In this document: piece after piece, positions 1-9,903 of the stretch
Layout of the letters: every line of letters begins with the position of its first letter
How positions within the stretch are numbered: position 1 is the stretch's first letter
Source: Ruminococcus sp.
GTDB lineage: Bacteria > Bacillota > Clostridia > Oscillospirales > Ruminococcaceae
Reading direction: 5' to 3'
Assembly: GCA_021200415.1 (NCBI GenBank)
Contig: JAJQGO010000033.1
Location: 1-46,796 of the forward strand
DNA: 46,796 nucleotides
Translations under genes and position numbers: made by a program
The notes under the pieces: generated by a model
Seen by the model: only the letters and a program-made list of their open reading frames with translations
The model's database searches: none
What the model was told of the DNA's origin: nothing

Positions 1-140
1 AAAAAAAAAAAAAAAATGGTGATAGTTTTGTGAAAATTTGGTTTACAAAGGTGGTGATGGCGATTGGAAGGATAGATTGAATGTGGGTGATACATGGCGT
101 CTTTGATCAGAAAGCATATCATACAAGTCTGCAGACATCC
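1..140. other. Contig-edge sequence without a recognisable gene
   Basis: The window opens with 16 adenines followed by about 120 bases downstream of the last exopolysaccharide gene. I see only short open stretches on the plus strand and no clear gene. The poly-A start probably marks a contig end. Confidence 0.4.
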
Positions 141-1109
141 TTATATAACCTGAATATCAGTCACAGGCTTTCGCTCTGAGTGTGTAGTCAGACACACGTC
201 AGGATAATTGCCGATTCCGATAAAAAGAATAAGCATTTCCGCATCGTGAAGCCCAAGAATTCTCCTGACATTGTTTTCTTGCTCTCTCGTAAGCGATGCA
301 CTCAGAGGAACAGATGCTATATGCTCGAAATGCAAAGCATTCAAAACACTCTCTGCATACATGCCACCATCAATATAAGCTTGAAATACTTCTCTATCTC
401 TATTGAAACATCGGAGATCCGCCGTCACTAACAAAAGTTTGTCAAATTCTTGTCCGAATCCCTCATTACCATTCTGATTTTTCAGAACATTTTTCATGAC
501 TTGACGATCTGAAATAATCAAGCATCGCCATCCCTGCCTGTTACAGGCTGAAGGAGTGTGTTGCGCTAACTTAATTGCTGATTTTACTCTGCCGATTTCT
601 ACCGGATCATTTGAAAAATGTCTCATACTGTGTCTATCAAGAATAAAATCTTTATAATTCAATTCTTTAATCTCATCTGAACTCAAGGGGGTAAATTGAA
701 GAACCCCACCTACTTCATTTCCAGAACCACCCAGACGACTAACTCTTTGTTCCAATTCCTTGTTTTCAACTCCATGCTGCTTATTCTTTTTTATATAAGC
801 GTTTAAAGTAGAAAGTGCAGTCTGATAGAAAAAAGCATCCTTGCTGTAACCGGAATCTATATAATTTTCCATTGATTCCAAAAGAGCATTTATGTTCTTC
901 TGACCGAAGCCAGCTCTATAGTTTACATAAGCAAGCCCCTTTTCAATTGTATGATACCATCGTGTTATAACAGCTTCATACTGTTTTTCATTTGCACATT
1001 TGTTTCCCCTGAAAGTATATTTCTTTATCTTTCTGTAATGTCTATTGCAAGTTTTTCGTACAGGGTTACCTACTTTTAATTTTCTTTTGACTTTCGATAA
1101 AAAACTCAT
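141..1109 (-). CDS. Nitroreductase-like protein at the end of the exopolysaccharide operon
   Basis: A 322-residue protein. The C-terminal half (about 150-310) looks like the nitroreductase fold: the RHSMRHF segment (159-165) and the SACNRQGWR segment (187-195) resemble the FMN-contacting regions of that family. The first 140 residues are basic and helical and are not part of a standard nitroreductase. It is the last gene of the minus-strand polysaccharide operon, 74 bases after the flippase gene. Family members are FMN-dependent oxidoreductases, and similar genes sit in other capsule loci with unknown roles, so a function in glycan modification is inference. The start follows a weak AAGAGG ribosome site. 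Confidence 0.7.
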   Translation of the reverse strand: MSFLSKVKRKLKVGNPVRKTCNRHYRKIKKYTFRGNKCANEKQYEAVITRWYHTIEKGLAYVNYRAGFGQKNINALLESMENYIDSGYSKDAFFYQTALSTLNAYIKKNKQHGVENKELEQRVSRLGGSGNEVGGVLQFTPLSSDEIKELNYKDFILDRHSMRHFSNDPVEIGRVKSAIKLAQHTPSACNRQGWRCLIISDRQVMKNVLKNQNGNEGFGQEFDKLLLVTADLRCFNRDREVFQAYIDGGMYAESVLNALHFEHIASVPLSASLTREQENNVRRILGLHDAEMLILFIGIGNYPDVCLTTHSERKPVTDIQVI

Positions 1110-1183
1110 TGTGTATACCTCTTATCCTTTTTTGATGAATTTTCTCTTCTAAAAATTTCTGCCCAGAACACTATCTTTAAGCT

Positions 1184-2710
1184 TTAATGCCTTTTTAAAA
1201 GTGATTTGACACTATTTACCAAGTATTTATTCTCCTTAGTTTTAAAGAAAACAAGGAAAAAAATACTGTTAGGTACCACAATACAAATTACTGCTCTAAC
1301 AATCAGTGTAAATATAATGGACTCTATTTTTATCAAATTACATATCATGTAGGTGATTATCACGTCTGCAACTATTAGAAATGTATATAGAACAAATTTA
1401 GATAGGTATTTTCTTATATCTATCGAAAAAAGGCACTTATTTATATTCAGTATGACCCATGGGAGTGAGATGAATAAATAAGCACAAATTGTTGATATAA
1501 TAATGCCATACAAGCCAATAAAATGTACCAGGATCAGATTTAATGAAAGATTAACAAATGCAGAAGTCAGCGGCCTAAACCTATCCTCTTTCCAAATACC
1601 GCCTGCATCCTTAAAATAAATCATTGGACGTGCAACTTCTTCGGCGTATAAATATAAGGCAAACAAAATTACGAAGCTAAAGTCTAACATATAATCTTCG
1701 CCAACCCAAAGTTTCATGAAAGGTTGATACAGACAAACCAAACCTGTACAACAGAAATTCAATGCCATAAAATTTATATGATTAAGGTTAAAAAGTAACT
1801 GTCTATTTTCTTCCTCTCCTCTCACAATAAGACTGTTACCTATTCCGGCAGTGCAAGCACTATAAAACACTGCGAAAAATGCCATTATAGCAGATACAAT
1901 ATAGTAATAATTTTGATAAATTGCAACAAGCTCCAAACCTATAAAAGCAGAAATTACGATTGTATCTGCCGAGTTATTGATCACGGCTCCAACTTTTGCA
2001 GTAAAAAGGTCACGTACCTTTTTCATTATGACTGTACGTTCTTCCTTCGGCAGTTTGCCCTCCGGCTTATATTGTGGGTAGAATTTTTTCGAAGCAATTG
2101 CTGTGACAATATTGAGTAATATTTGACCAAATATATTAATACCAAGATATAGGTAGTAGTTCTTTAGTGTCAGAAGGACAATTATCTGTAATATATAGCT
2201 AATAGAGCTTGTAAATATGGTTATCGTATTGATGACATCATTTCTCTGATGAGCTGTAAACAATGAATTCCTATAGGCGAAGAGCCAGTAGGAAAGCACA
2301 GTAGATGCCAAATTCATCAAGTAGATGATATAAATGTTTATATCACTCGGAACAGCACCGCTAATTAGCTTAGGAATAAACGGCAAAAGGACCAAACCAA
2401 TACCAAGTACTATCAAGCCAATAATTCTATAATACGTCTTATATAGATTCATTAACTGGCATATCTTCTTGTGATCATCTTCTACAATAGGTTTATACAT
2501 ACTGAAAACCAATGCAGAGGAAACACCAAGCTCTGCCAGATTCAACACCTGCAAAATCGATGTGAATAGGCTGTTTAAACCAAGATATTCTATACCAAGT
2601 GTTCTTATAAATATAGTTCGAATGATAAACGGAACTAAAATCTGAAATATCTTAAGAATTACTCCGGTAAATGTTCCGGCTATTGCGTTCCGCTTTCTAT
2701 TGATCTTCAT
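1184..2710 (-). CDS. Wzx-type polysaccharide flippase
   Basis: A 508-residue, very hydrophobic protein with roughly 12-14 predicted membrane segments and the typical N-terminus of the polysaccharide transporter (PST) branch of the MOP superfamily: a basic start, then a GTFTGVILKIFQILVPF helix followed by RTIFIRTLGIEYLGLNSLF. Such proteins flip undecaprenyl-linked repeat units across the membrane before polymerisation. It sits with the polymerase, glycosyltransferases and chain-length control genes, which supports a Wzx/Wzy-dependent pathway. Substrate specificity cannot be read from the sequence. The start has an AGGAAG site about 9 bases upstream. Confidence 0.88.
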   Translation of the reverse strand: MKINRKRNAIAGTFTGVILKIFQILVPFIIRTIFIRTLGIEYLGLNSLFTSILQVLNLAELGVSSALVFSMYKPIVEDDHKKICQLMNLYKTYYRIIGLIVLGIGLVLLPFIPKLISGAVPSDINIYIIYLMNLASTVLSYWLFAYRNSLFTAHQRNDVINTITIFTSSISYILQIIVLLTLKNYYLYLGINIFGQILLNIVTAIASKKFYPQYKPEGKLPKEERTVIMKKVRDLFTAKVGAVINNSADTIVISAFIGLELVAIYQNYYYIVSAIMAFFAVFYSACTAGIGNSLIVRGEEENRQLLFNLNHINFMALNFCCTGLVCLYQPFMKLWVGEDYMLDFSFVILFALYLYAEEVARPMIYFKDAGGIWKEDRFRPLTSAFVNLSLNLILVHFIGLYGIIISTICAYLFISLPWVILNINKCLFSIDIRKYLSKFVLYTFLIVADVIITYMICNLIKIESIIFTLIVRAVICIVVPNSIFFLVFFKTKENKYLVNSVKSLLKRH

Positions 2711-2837
2711 ATAATTTTACTTCCTTATTTTTTAATTTAAAGCTATTTTTATTGTAGATACTGCTATGTCAATAGTCCTTAAAGTTTTTTACTAACCGCT
2801 TATAAACCATAAGATGGCCTGAACGCTGGATATTGAG

Positions 2838-4061
2838 TCAAAAATTAATATAGTCTAAAAAAGAAAAACACGAATCGCATTGAATTCTACAAACATCTTC
2901 AGCAATTATTGCGGATTCTTGAGTATACTGTCTCTCCATATTCTCAAGAGCTTCTATGATTGGATAAGAACTATTTAAGTCTCTAACATCAAAGCAGTAT
3001 TTTCTCTGATGTACTGAATTCAATAAATCCTTGTATTTTGTAGCCCACCCAATAGCGATACAAGGAATGCCTTTTTTATAAGCATTGACAATGGAATGGA
3101 ATCTCGAAGCTATTATATAATCGAATTGACCGACAAAATCGCCATACTCTATGCAGTTTAAATCAGCATCAATTAACTTTACATCTACTGAGTTTCCACA
3201 TTTATTCAGTATGCTCTTACACGACTCAAAATCCATATTAGAGTGAGCAAGTACATATACATGTTTATTGTGTGATGAAAGCCATGTAATTATTTCGAAG
3301 TAAATTTTCTCCAATACTCCTTCATCAATATATTTTAGATTACTTGAGTTAGGTATAATGGCTACACAATTTTCAGATTCTGTCACAAATTTTCTGAACT
3401 CAGGTACTTCTTTATAAACACTATTCAAATTAATATCTGCACTTTGCAGAACTAAATCAGTTGATTGTTCAACATTAGTTAAGCCCATTTCTCGTGTTAA
3501 TGCCTTATAACCTTCATCTTCACGGGCATAAATTTTTTCTGCATATCTAAGATACTTCTTTATATATTTATGAACAACAAAGTTTTTGAATTTGCTATGA
3601 TAATCAAATGGGCCAAATGATTGTGGCATAATATAACTTGGTATACCATAATCATGTAATAACGCAAATTTGCTAAGATAATACAAAGAAGCATTGATGC
3701 CCCACTGATTTGAAAGAGCATATCCACTTATATCAAAAGCTATTTTAGCTGTTTTAAAGACAGAATCAAGATTTTGAATTTCATATGATAACTCTTTAGT
3801 TGTTGGTTTCTTCACTGCTTTATAAAAAAAGCTCAACAGCGTATGAGACATACTCATGATAAGACTCATAGAGATTGTCATAAACTGAACATTATAGATT
3901 TCTGGTTTTTTACCTGATGTACATTTGCTTTCAATAAAAACAATTATATTTGCTTTCGGATCTCTTTTCCTTATTTCCGAAATTGTAACAAATAGCATTG
4001 CTTGTGCACCTTTATTTCCCATTTCTGCGCCAAAAATTAAATATTTATCTCTATTTTTCAT
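2838..4061 (-). CDS. Polysaccharide pyruvyl transferase family protein
   Basis: A 407-residue protein resembling the CsaB/WcaK polysaccharide pyruvyl transferase family: an N-terminal GAEMGNKGAQAML loop, the central IMPQSFGPFD segment, and a C-terminal SRFHSIVNAYKKGIPCIAIGW signature region. Members transfer pyruvate from phosphoenolpyruvate onto sugars as ketals, or are related glycan-modifying enzymes. I place the start at the ATG ending at 4061 because a GGAG site lies 7 bases upstream; a further ATG 18 bases upstream lacks one. It lies between a glycosyltransferase and the flippase. About 230 bases separate it from the preceding gene, the largest gap in the operon, and its bases are noticeably AT-rich. 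Confidence 0.8.
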   Translation of the reverse strand: MKNRDKYLIFGAEMGNKGAQAMLFVTISEIRKRDPKANIIVFIESKCTSGKKPEIYNVQFMTISMSLIMSMSHTLLSFFYKAVKKPTTKELSYEIQNLDSVFKTAKIAFDISGYALSNQWGINASLYYLSKFALLHDYGIPSYIMPQSFGPFDYHSKFKNFVVHKYIKKYLRYAEKIYAREDEGYKALTREMGLTNVEQSTDLVLQSADINLNSVYKEVPEFRKFVTESENCVAIIPNSSNLKYIDEGVLEKIYFEIITWLSSHNKHVYVLAHSNMDFESCKSILNKCGNSVDVKLIDADLNCIEYGDFVGQFDYIIASRFHSIVNAYKKGIPCIAIGWATKYKDLLNSVHQRKYCFDVRDLNSSYPIIEALENMERQYTQESAIIAEDVCRIQCDSCFSFLDYINF

Positions 4062-4291
4062 AGTGACACTCCAATCCAATAAATATTAAGATCATTTCAA
4101 TGTTTTTTATAAAAATCACACATAAAGGAGATGTAAATTAATTGCCATTTTTAAACGCACGTTCCACTATAGCTGCATTCGAGTTCTTTGGATGCTATGT
4201 AGAATTTCAACATTTAATAAACAAAGCTTATTTTTCAAAAGATATCCAATTATAAATAAAACCGAACAACCATCGCCTTCATTTTCATGCA

Positions 4292-5212
4292 TCATTTATG
4301 TTTCATGTCACGGAGACTTTTTCGTAAATATCTCAATGAACCTTTTGCCACACTTATTACGAAAGAGGAAAAAGAATATTGACTTCTTGGTATCATTTTA
4401 TAATATAATCTTGCATTATCTATTGCTCCATACTCTATTGCTTCGGCAGCATACCGAATTAGCTTGTGTGAATAGACATCAGGATTCTCATTATAAAATT
4501 CCTTATTTTTTTCCATAAGTTTTAAATAGCCCTGTTTCTTCTTATTCATGTTAATAGATATAGAATCTGTGCTAAGGTAATAATTCACAAGAGGTACATC
4601 TATATACTTAATTTTATACTTCTTAGCAATTCTAATCCATAAATCTGAATCTTGAACCGATTGTAAAGTCTCGTCAAAACCGTTACACTCTTCAAAAGCT
4701 TTTTTTAATATTATTGGAATTGAATTTCCACCGATAAAATTTCCATATCGAAGAAGTTCATCAGTAATATATCCGCTAAAATGATTACCTTTAGAAATCT
4801 TGTTCTTATGTCCAAATCCATTAATATAATAAGGACAATACATTAATCCGTCCCCTTCTTCATAGGCTTCTATCATAATTTCCACCTTGGAACTTAACCA
4901 TTCATCATCATCATCTAAAAACGCAATAAATTTACCTCTGGCTTGCTTTGCTCCATAATTTCTTGCATAACATGCACCGCCATTTTTTTTATAACTAAGA
5001 TACCTTATTCGTGAGGTATTGTACCCTTTTATAAGAGTTATTATATTGTTAGCGTAAGTATAATTTTCAGGATCATCATTTACGACAAAAATTTCTATGT
5101 TTTCATATGTTTGATTAACTACACTGTCTAAAGCACGCTTTAAAACATTAATTGGCCTTTTATACGTTGTAATAATAGCTGATACAAGGATATCTTCGAT
5201 TTCCGGCTTCAT
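4292..5212 (-). CDS. Family 2 (GT-A) glycosyltransferase
   Basis: A 306-residue protein with the GT2 layout: an N-terminal SAIITTYKRP strand-loop, the VVNDDP nucleotide-binding aspartates (about 44-48), NGGACYARNYG, and an acidic FLDDDDEW motif (98-105) that would hold the metal and nucleotide sugar. Later DSDLWIRIAKKY matches the usual catalytic-base region. It probably adds one sugar to the lipid-linked repeat unit in the cytoplasm; donor and acceptor are unknown. The start follows a GGAGAG site. It is adjacent to the polymerase gene (22 bases). Confidence 0.88.
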   Translation of the reverse strand: MKPEIEDILVSAIITTYKRPINVLKRALDSVVNQTYENIEIFVVNDDPENYTYANNIITLIKGYNTSRIRYLSYKKNGGACYARNYGAKQARGKFIAFLDDDDEWLSSKVEIMIEAYEEGDGLMYCPYYINGFGHKNKISKGNHFSGYITDELLRYGNFIGGNSIPIILKKAFEECNGFDETLQSVQDSDLWIRIAKKYKIKYIDVPLVNYYLSTDSISINMNKKKQGYLKLMEKNKEFYNENPDVYSHKLIRYAAEAIEYGAIDNARLYYKMIPRSQYSFSSFVISVAKGSLRYLRKSLRDMKHK

Positions 5213-5234
5213 AAATATCTCTCCAAATAGTTCT

Positions 5235-6389
5235 TTATAGTATTATATTTTCTTCCATTTTCCTCTCATTCTGGATTAAATAAATTAAGAAATAACAAAT
5301 CACCCATTCTACATATGCATTCATCATAAAGCCAACCATGATTTCAATAAATAAATATAAAATTACAAATAGAATCCGATAATCACTTTTTGCCCATTTC
5401 ATAAGGGTGTAAACATACACAGCTACTCCTACAATAGTACATTCCCAGTACAATTCCAAAAAATCACAGTGTATGGCCTTAATCATTGCCCAATACGAAC
5501 CATGTGTTGCAAAATAGTTTTTTATTGTTCCAAAGCCGTTAAAATCGCCTTGAAAATGCTCACGAACCATAACAGCCAGTGCATACCTTGACGATGTAAA
5601 ATCATTTAGCTCTACATGAAAAGTTTGTTCAAACCATTGTGCTCCTGCATCAGAATATAGCCAAGATAGTAAAAAAGGAATTGCAATAAAAAACACTGTC
5701 AAGCAATTTGCAATTATTTTATTAACTTTTTTCTTAGGAAGTCTACTAAAGCATATCCAAGTAATAATCAAATAAACAATGCAAAACCTCTTAAAAGATG
5801 CAAGGCATAGTACAGAAGAAATTATTGCAGGAACTCTTTTTTTTCTATACAAGAAGAAAATTGTTAAAAATAGAAACGAGTGTGCATAGCTGCTTTCCAT
5901 CAAGGATGAATCAGTATTTGATAATGAAATTGATGTCAAGTTTGCTAAAGTAAAATAATCTCCAAATTTCGCAAAAAACACTATAATGCATCTAAACAAT
6001 ATAATATATACATAAGTGTCTATGTTTTCTGAGTCATACTCAATAATACATACTGCGCACATCATTGGAAGAAAGATTTGTATCAAATATCTTAAAGTAT
6101 ATACCTCAAAATCAAGGTGAATTAATTGATAAAACCACGATATAATAAGAAAACACAAAAGATATATACAAACCGGCTTTACTATTTGCGAGGATTTCAA
6201 TGTATCAAACGAAAACAACCAATCATTATTCCGAAGGACCAAAACTACGCCAACCATACAAAAAACAATTAAAGCGACATAATAAAGACTTTGTGGGAGC
6301 AACCCAAATCCATAGTATAGAACATATATGAAGTTAACAATGAAATACATACCAATCAATATATTGGGTTTAGAAGACTCAATTGTCAA
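5235..6389 (-). CDS. Wzy-like polysaccharide polymerase
   Basis: A polytopic membrane protein of about 384 residues with around 10-12 hydrophobic segments and a large extracytoplasmic loop (around the LYSDAGAQWFEQTF stretch), the usual shape of O-antigen/capsule polymerases, which share little sequence. Position beside the flippase and transferases is the main support for the call. A TTG codon at 6422 would give 11 more residues. I prefer the TTG ending at 6389 because a GGAGG site lies 9 bases upstream of it, inside the longer reading frame. Confidence 0.75.
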   Translation of the reverse strand: MTIESSKPNILIGMYFIVNFIYVLYYGFGLLPQSLYYVALIVFCMVGVVLVLRNNDWLFSFDTLKSSQIVKPVCIYLLCFLIISWFYQLIHLDFEVYTLRYLIQIFLPMMCAVCIIEYDSENIDTYVYIILFRCIIVFFAKFGDYFTLANLTSISLSNTDSSLMESSYAHSFLFLTIFFLYRKKRVPAIISSVLCLASFKRFCIVYLIITWICFSRLPKKKVNKIIANCLTVFFIAIPFLLSWLYSDAGAQWFEQTFHVELNDFTSSRYALAVMVREHFQGDFNGFGTIKNYFATHGSYWAMIKAIHCDFLELYWECTIVGVAVYVYTLMKWAKSDYRILFVILYLFIEIMVGFMMNAYVEWVICYFLIYLIQNERKMEENIIL

Positions 6390-6464
6390 TTGTTCGATCC
6401 TCCATTTCAATTTATATTCCAATCAGCATTGTCAGTAATTTTCATCTGGACTTTTAACAGTTTA

Positions 6465-7640
6465 TTACTTTCTCATCTGTTCTGCGATATCCGCATCGAC
6501 AATCTCTTCGCCGGTTTTGCCCTTCAACTGCTCTTTCGAAGCCGCACTCAAACCGTCGTTAACCACAGCCGACAAATCACAAGTGCTGCATTTGTCAAGC
6601 TGCTCTTTCGTTACCTTACCATCACGATAATCACAGCAAATCTTATTCTCATACATAGAGTACGGATGCTTGCTAAAGAGCGCCTTTGCCTTGTGCTTCA
6701 CAACCCACCATGCAGGTTTCCAGATGTATTTGTGCATAGCCGGAGATACAGATCCAATCATCCAACACTGGCGGTCGCAACAACGCACCTTCTTGCGGAC
6801 TACTTCAGCTTCCGGACTATTCCACAGCTCGTCCCATGTCTGAGTATTCAGATTGCCCATGACTTCCTTGTCCTTCGTGCCATTACAAGGCATAACATCC
6901 CCATAGGGATCGATAAAGAATGTATCAAAGCTCATATCACAAGGCAGCAATCTCGGCTGTCCGTAGATGTAGTTGATAAGACCGTGGTTGAAGTAAGCTC
7001 TAAACCACTTTTTCGGACTATTCGACCGAAGCAATTCATTAACCAAGTCCTCAAAATTTTTCGCAACCATCGGACGGTCGTGGATGATGTTCTTTGCTTC
7101 AACAAAATAGAAGCTATTATGCAGAGACGCTGTGGCAAACTCCATGCCCATCTCGTCAGAAATTTTGTAAAGAGGCACAAGGTCAGGCGCATTTTTATCC
7201 TGGACGGTCATGCCAAAGCCGACGTCCTTAATGCCCATCTCCACGAGCTTTTTCAAAGTGCCATATCCACGCTGATATCCGTTCTGAAGACCACGGATTT
7301 CATTGTTGGTCTGCTCCAAGCCTTCGATGGAAATGCGAATGCCCACATCCGGAAACTCCTTGCACAGGGCCACAATACGGTCTGTGAAGAAGCCGTTTGT
7401 GGAAATGACAATACGGTCGCTCTTCTTACGAAGCTCAGCGACTATATCTCGTAAATCGGTTCTAATGAACGGCTCGCCGCCTGTGATGTTGGTGAAATAC
7501 ATCGGAGGCAACTTCTTAATCGTCTCGATGCTAATTTCCTCCTCCGGCTTGGACGGTGCTTTGTATCTGTTGCACATGGAGCAGCGAGCATTGCACCGGT
7601 ATGTAACAATGACTGTTCCGTTTAACTTTTTCTCTGGCAT
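6465..7640 (-). CDS. Radical SAM/SPASM-type protein in the polysaccharide operon
   Basis: A 391-residue protein with the radical SAM cluster motif C16-x3-C20-x2-C23, a following GGEPF motif that contacts S-adenosylmethionine, and a Cys-rich C-terminal half (a CNGTKDKEVMGNL segment, then CCDRQC, later CC and CSTC) typical of SPASM/twitch domains holding extra iron-sulfur clusters. The last 40 residues continue beyond the cysteines. Such enzymes modify peptides, cofactors or sugars by radical chemistry; what this one acts on cannot be read. It lies between the polymerase and the ATP-grasp gene, so a role in decorating the glycan is plausible. The start has an AAAGGAG site 10 bases upstream. Confidence 0.85.
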   Translation of the reverse strand: MPEKKLNGTVIVTYRCNARCSMCNRYKAPSKPEEEISIETIKKLPPMYFTNITGGEPFIRTDLRDIVAELRKKSDRIVISTNGFFTDRIVALCKEFPDVGIRISIEGLEQTNNEIRGLQNGYQRGYGTLKKLVEMGIKDVGFGMTVQDKNAPDLVPLYKISDEMGMEFATASLHNSFYFVEAKNIIHDRPMVAKNFEDLVNELLRSNSPKKWFRAYFNHGLINYIYGQPRLLPCDMSFDTFFIDPYGDVMPCNGTKDKEVMGNLNTQTWDELWNSPEAEVVRKKVRCCDRQCWMIGSVSPAMHKYIWKPAWWVVKHKAKALFSKHPYSMYENKICCDYRDGKVTKEQLDKCSTCDLSAVVNDGLSAASKEQLKGKTGEEIVDADIAEQMRK

Positions 7641-7682
7641 AGTCTTTTAACTCCTTTTGAGGTTCCTATATTCTTTCCATTT

Positions 7683-8588
7683 TTATATCACTATCATCTC
7701 GCCGATTTTTCTGTTCCACTCCTCCGGCCTAAATGATCCCATACCTGAATATGGATATAGCGTGATTTCGCCAAAATATACATTATTATTTATGCTATAT
7801 AAATCAACTCTCGAAAACGCATTTTTCAGGGCAAATTTATCAACAAGCAATTTCATCTCTTCAAAATTGTTTGGTCTAGAAGGTGGAAAAGTGCTATTCT
7901 TAACATCCTCTGTCAATCCTGTAAATGGCTGTAATTTCCAGTTCATATCAAAAAAATCAATGGTTTCATTGGTGCTTCTATTAGATATAACCTGACAGTA
8001 CTTTGGTATTCCATTAAAACAATAGAATTTATAATCTCTTAATTCACCACTTTCATCATCCATCATGAATTTCTCTGCAATTATTCTTGGCGGAACATCC
8101 TTATAAGGCCACTCCCTTCCGTAATAATAAAAATTCTGTTTAAGCGATTTATTAATTTTCTTCCTTGCTTCATCCTTATTGAGTTGCCTTTTATCTTTGC
8201 AAATCACTATGCCTCCTGAATCATGAGTGCATTTCAAAACAAATTGTTCAGGCAATGCATCAAAATCAATATCCTCAAATTTATCCCACACTCCTAAGGT
8301 CGGAATAATATATTCTTCTCCTATAATATCAGCAACATACTTTTTTACTTCATACTTATCTACTAATTTGGTATATAGCGGATTTCTATCATACAATTTA
8401 AGCCACTGTAACTTCTCACTAAATGTTTTAGGATGTTCTAAATTAAGCCTTGTTTTAAATACTGCATGGTAAAGCAGTTTAATATACATTTCATCACTCA
8501 TCCAGTTGAGAAAGCCGCGTCTCCCCAAGTTAGTTACTATTTTTTCCGGATGTTTTACTGCCTTTTTCACAAATTCTATGGAATTCAT
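7683..8588 (-). CDS. TupA-like ATP-grasp protein
   Basis: A 301-residue protein with features of the TupA-like ATP-grasp family found in capsule and teichuronopeptide clusters: a HPKTFSEKLQWLKLYDRNPLY stretch, DKYEVKKYV, FVLKCTHDSGG (nucleotide-binding lysine and loop), IIAEKFM, and a C-terminal metal-binding FGEITLYPYSGMG region. These proteins are thought to join an amino acid or peptide to a sugar carboxylate by ATP-dependent ligation. The operon also encodes UDP-glucuronate formation, so an amidated uronic acid in the polymer is a reasonable inference. Members are often labelled glycosyltransferases without biochemical proof. Confidence 0.82.
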   Translation of the reverse strand: MNSIEFVKKAVKHPEKIVTNLGRRGFLNWMSDEMYIKLLYHAVFKTRLNLEHPKTFSEKLQWLKLYDRNPLYTKLVDKYEVKKYVADIIGEEYIIPTLGVWDKFEDIDFDALPEQFVLKCTHDSGGIVICKDKRQLNKDEARKKINKSLKQNFYYYGREWPYKDVPPRIIAEKFMMDDESGELRDYKFYCFNGIPKYCQVISNRSTNETIDFFDMNWKLQPFTGLTEDVKNSTFPPSRPNNFEEMKLLVDKFALKNAFSRVDLYSINNNVYFGEITLYPYSGMGSFRPEEWNRKIGEMIVI

Positions 8589-8625
8589 TTATCGACTCCT
8601 CCATGATTGACAGGAAACATAAATA

Positions 8626-9873
8626 TTACTTTTTCCTTTTCACACTCTCAAACAAACTTATCAAAGTCTGATAATGCTTCTCAGGAGCAAACCTGTCTTC
8701 TAATTTTCTTCTGCTATTTACACCCATATTTACCACTTTTTTGTCATCATCTAACAGTTTTATCTTCTCCGCCAACTGTTCAGCATTTCCCGCCTCAAAC
8801 AGGTAACCGTTTACCCCATCTTCAACGAGTTCTGGTAGACTCCCGATGTTGCTGGCAATAACAGGTTTTGAGTACTGAAACGACTCAAGAGCTGTGTTCG
8901 GTAGATTGTCATACCAGATAGAAGGAATCAGTGTAAACCTCGCACCTTTTATAACTTCTTCCAGTTCAACACCGGACTTATACCCAAGAAACTCAATATT
9001 CCTAAGTCCGTGCTCCTTTACATATGCCTTTAACTTTTTACCCTCGTCTGTGTCATCGTTTCCCATAATTTTCAGGACTCTGTCCGGCATCTTCTCATAG
9101 GCTTTTACGGCAGTCTCCACACCCTTTTCTTCATCAATACGGCCAAAGTATAATCCATAGTTTCCTACAACAGGCTCACCGACTTCCGTCCTGCTCGTTG
9201 TGAATGTAGGAATGCAGTGAATCTTTTCTGCATCGTAGCCGTTCTCTACTAACTTCTGTTTTAGAAAGTTGGATGGTGTAACGAAAGCATCAACGTTATC
9301 ATACACATGCATCCATCCATGTACCTTCATGGAGAATACTCGTATTAGCGATGTAGGAAGAGAACCTTTCACACAACGGTACTTTATGCACGACTTATAG
9401 CCATGAGTCAGACAATCCTCGCAGATTTTCTTATCATGAAGAAAGTCAAACCGCGGGCAGAGCATAAAATAATCAGACAGTCTGGAAACAACAGGCACAT
9501 CCATCTCCTTTGCACCTTTCAGGACACTTGGAGACAGCTTGTTCACAAAATGAATTGTGTAGACAATATCCGGCTTGACATCAGCGATCTCTTTCTTAAT
9601 TGCTTTCTTGACTTCCAATGAATAAACGCTTCTGGTGATCATCTGCCAGATTGTTTTAGGAGTCTTTTTATACTCGTCAAAGTAAGTCGCATCACGGCTG
9701 CCAATTGGTTCCACAAAATACTTGGAATACACTGTTTTCACATTCTTATTAGAGTGAATTGAAAACGGAATGACCTCATGTCCATGTTCTTCGAGTATTT
9801 TTTTTATATTGAACATATATTTCTCCGGACCACCGGAGACAAAATATCTGTAATTTACTAATAAAATTCGCAT
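8626..9873 (-). CDS. Family 4 (GT-B) glycosyltransferase
   Basis: A 415-residue GT-B enzyme. The N-terminal half has VNYRYFVSGGPEKYMFNIKK, the acceptor-side glycine loop. The C-terminal half has LYFGRIDEEKGVETAVKAY and the nucleotide-sugar contact region PSIWYDNLPNTALESFQYSKPVIAS, with the ExxxxxxxE-like pattern of GT4. It probably elongates the lipid-linked oligosaccharide. A CEDCLTHGYKSCIKYRC segment in the N-terminal half carries several cysteines, as in some GT4 proteins. Sugar specificity is unknown. Confidence 0.88.
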   Translation of the reverse strand: MRILLVNYRYFVSGGPEKYMFNIKKILEEHGHEVIPFSIHSNKNVKTVYSKYFVEPIGSRDATYFDEYKKTPKTIWQMITRSVYSLEVKKAIKKEIADVKPDIVYTIHFVNKLSPSVLKGAKEMDVPVVSRLSDYFMLCPRFDFLHDKKICEDCLTHGYKSCIKYRCVKGSLPTSLIRVFSMKVHGWMHVYDNVDAFVTPSNFLKQKLVENGYDAEKIHCIPTFTTSRTEVGEPVVGNYGLYFGRIDEEKGVETAVKAYEKMPDRVLKIMGNDDTDEGKKLKAYVKEHGLRNIEFLGYKSGVELEEVIKGARFTLIPSIWYDNLPNTALESFQYSKPVIASNIGSLPELVEDGVNGYLFEAGNAEQLAEKIKLLDDDKKVVNMGVNSRRKLEDRFAPEKHYQTLISLFESVKRKK

Positions 9874-9903
9874 TATCTTTAATCCTTCATATAAAAGCTG
9901 TGT

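Noticed and set aside
6390..7454. A 354-codon open frame on the plus strand
   Set aside because: It is antisense to the radical SAM gene, has no ribosome site and its translation has no protein-like pattern; the minus-strand gene has full family motifs.
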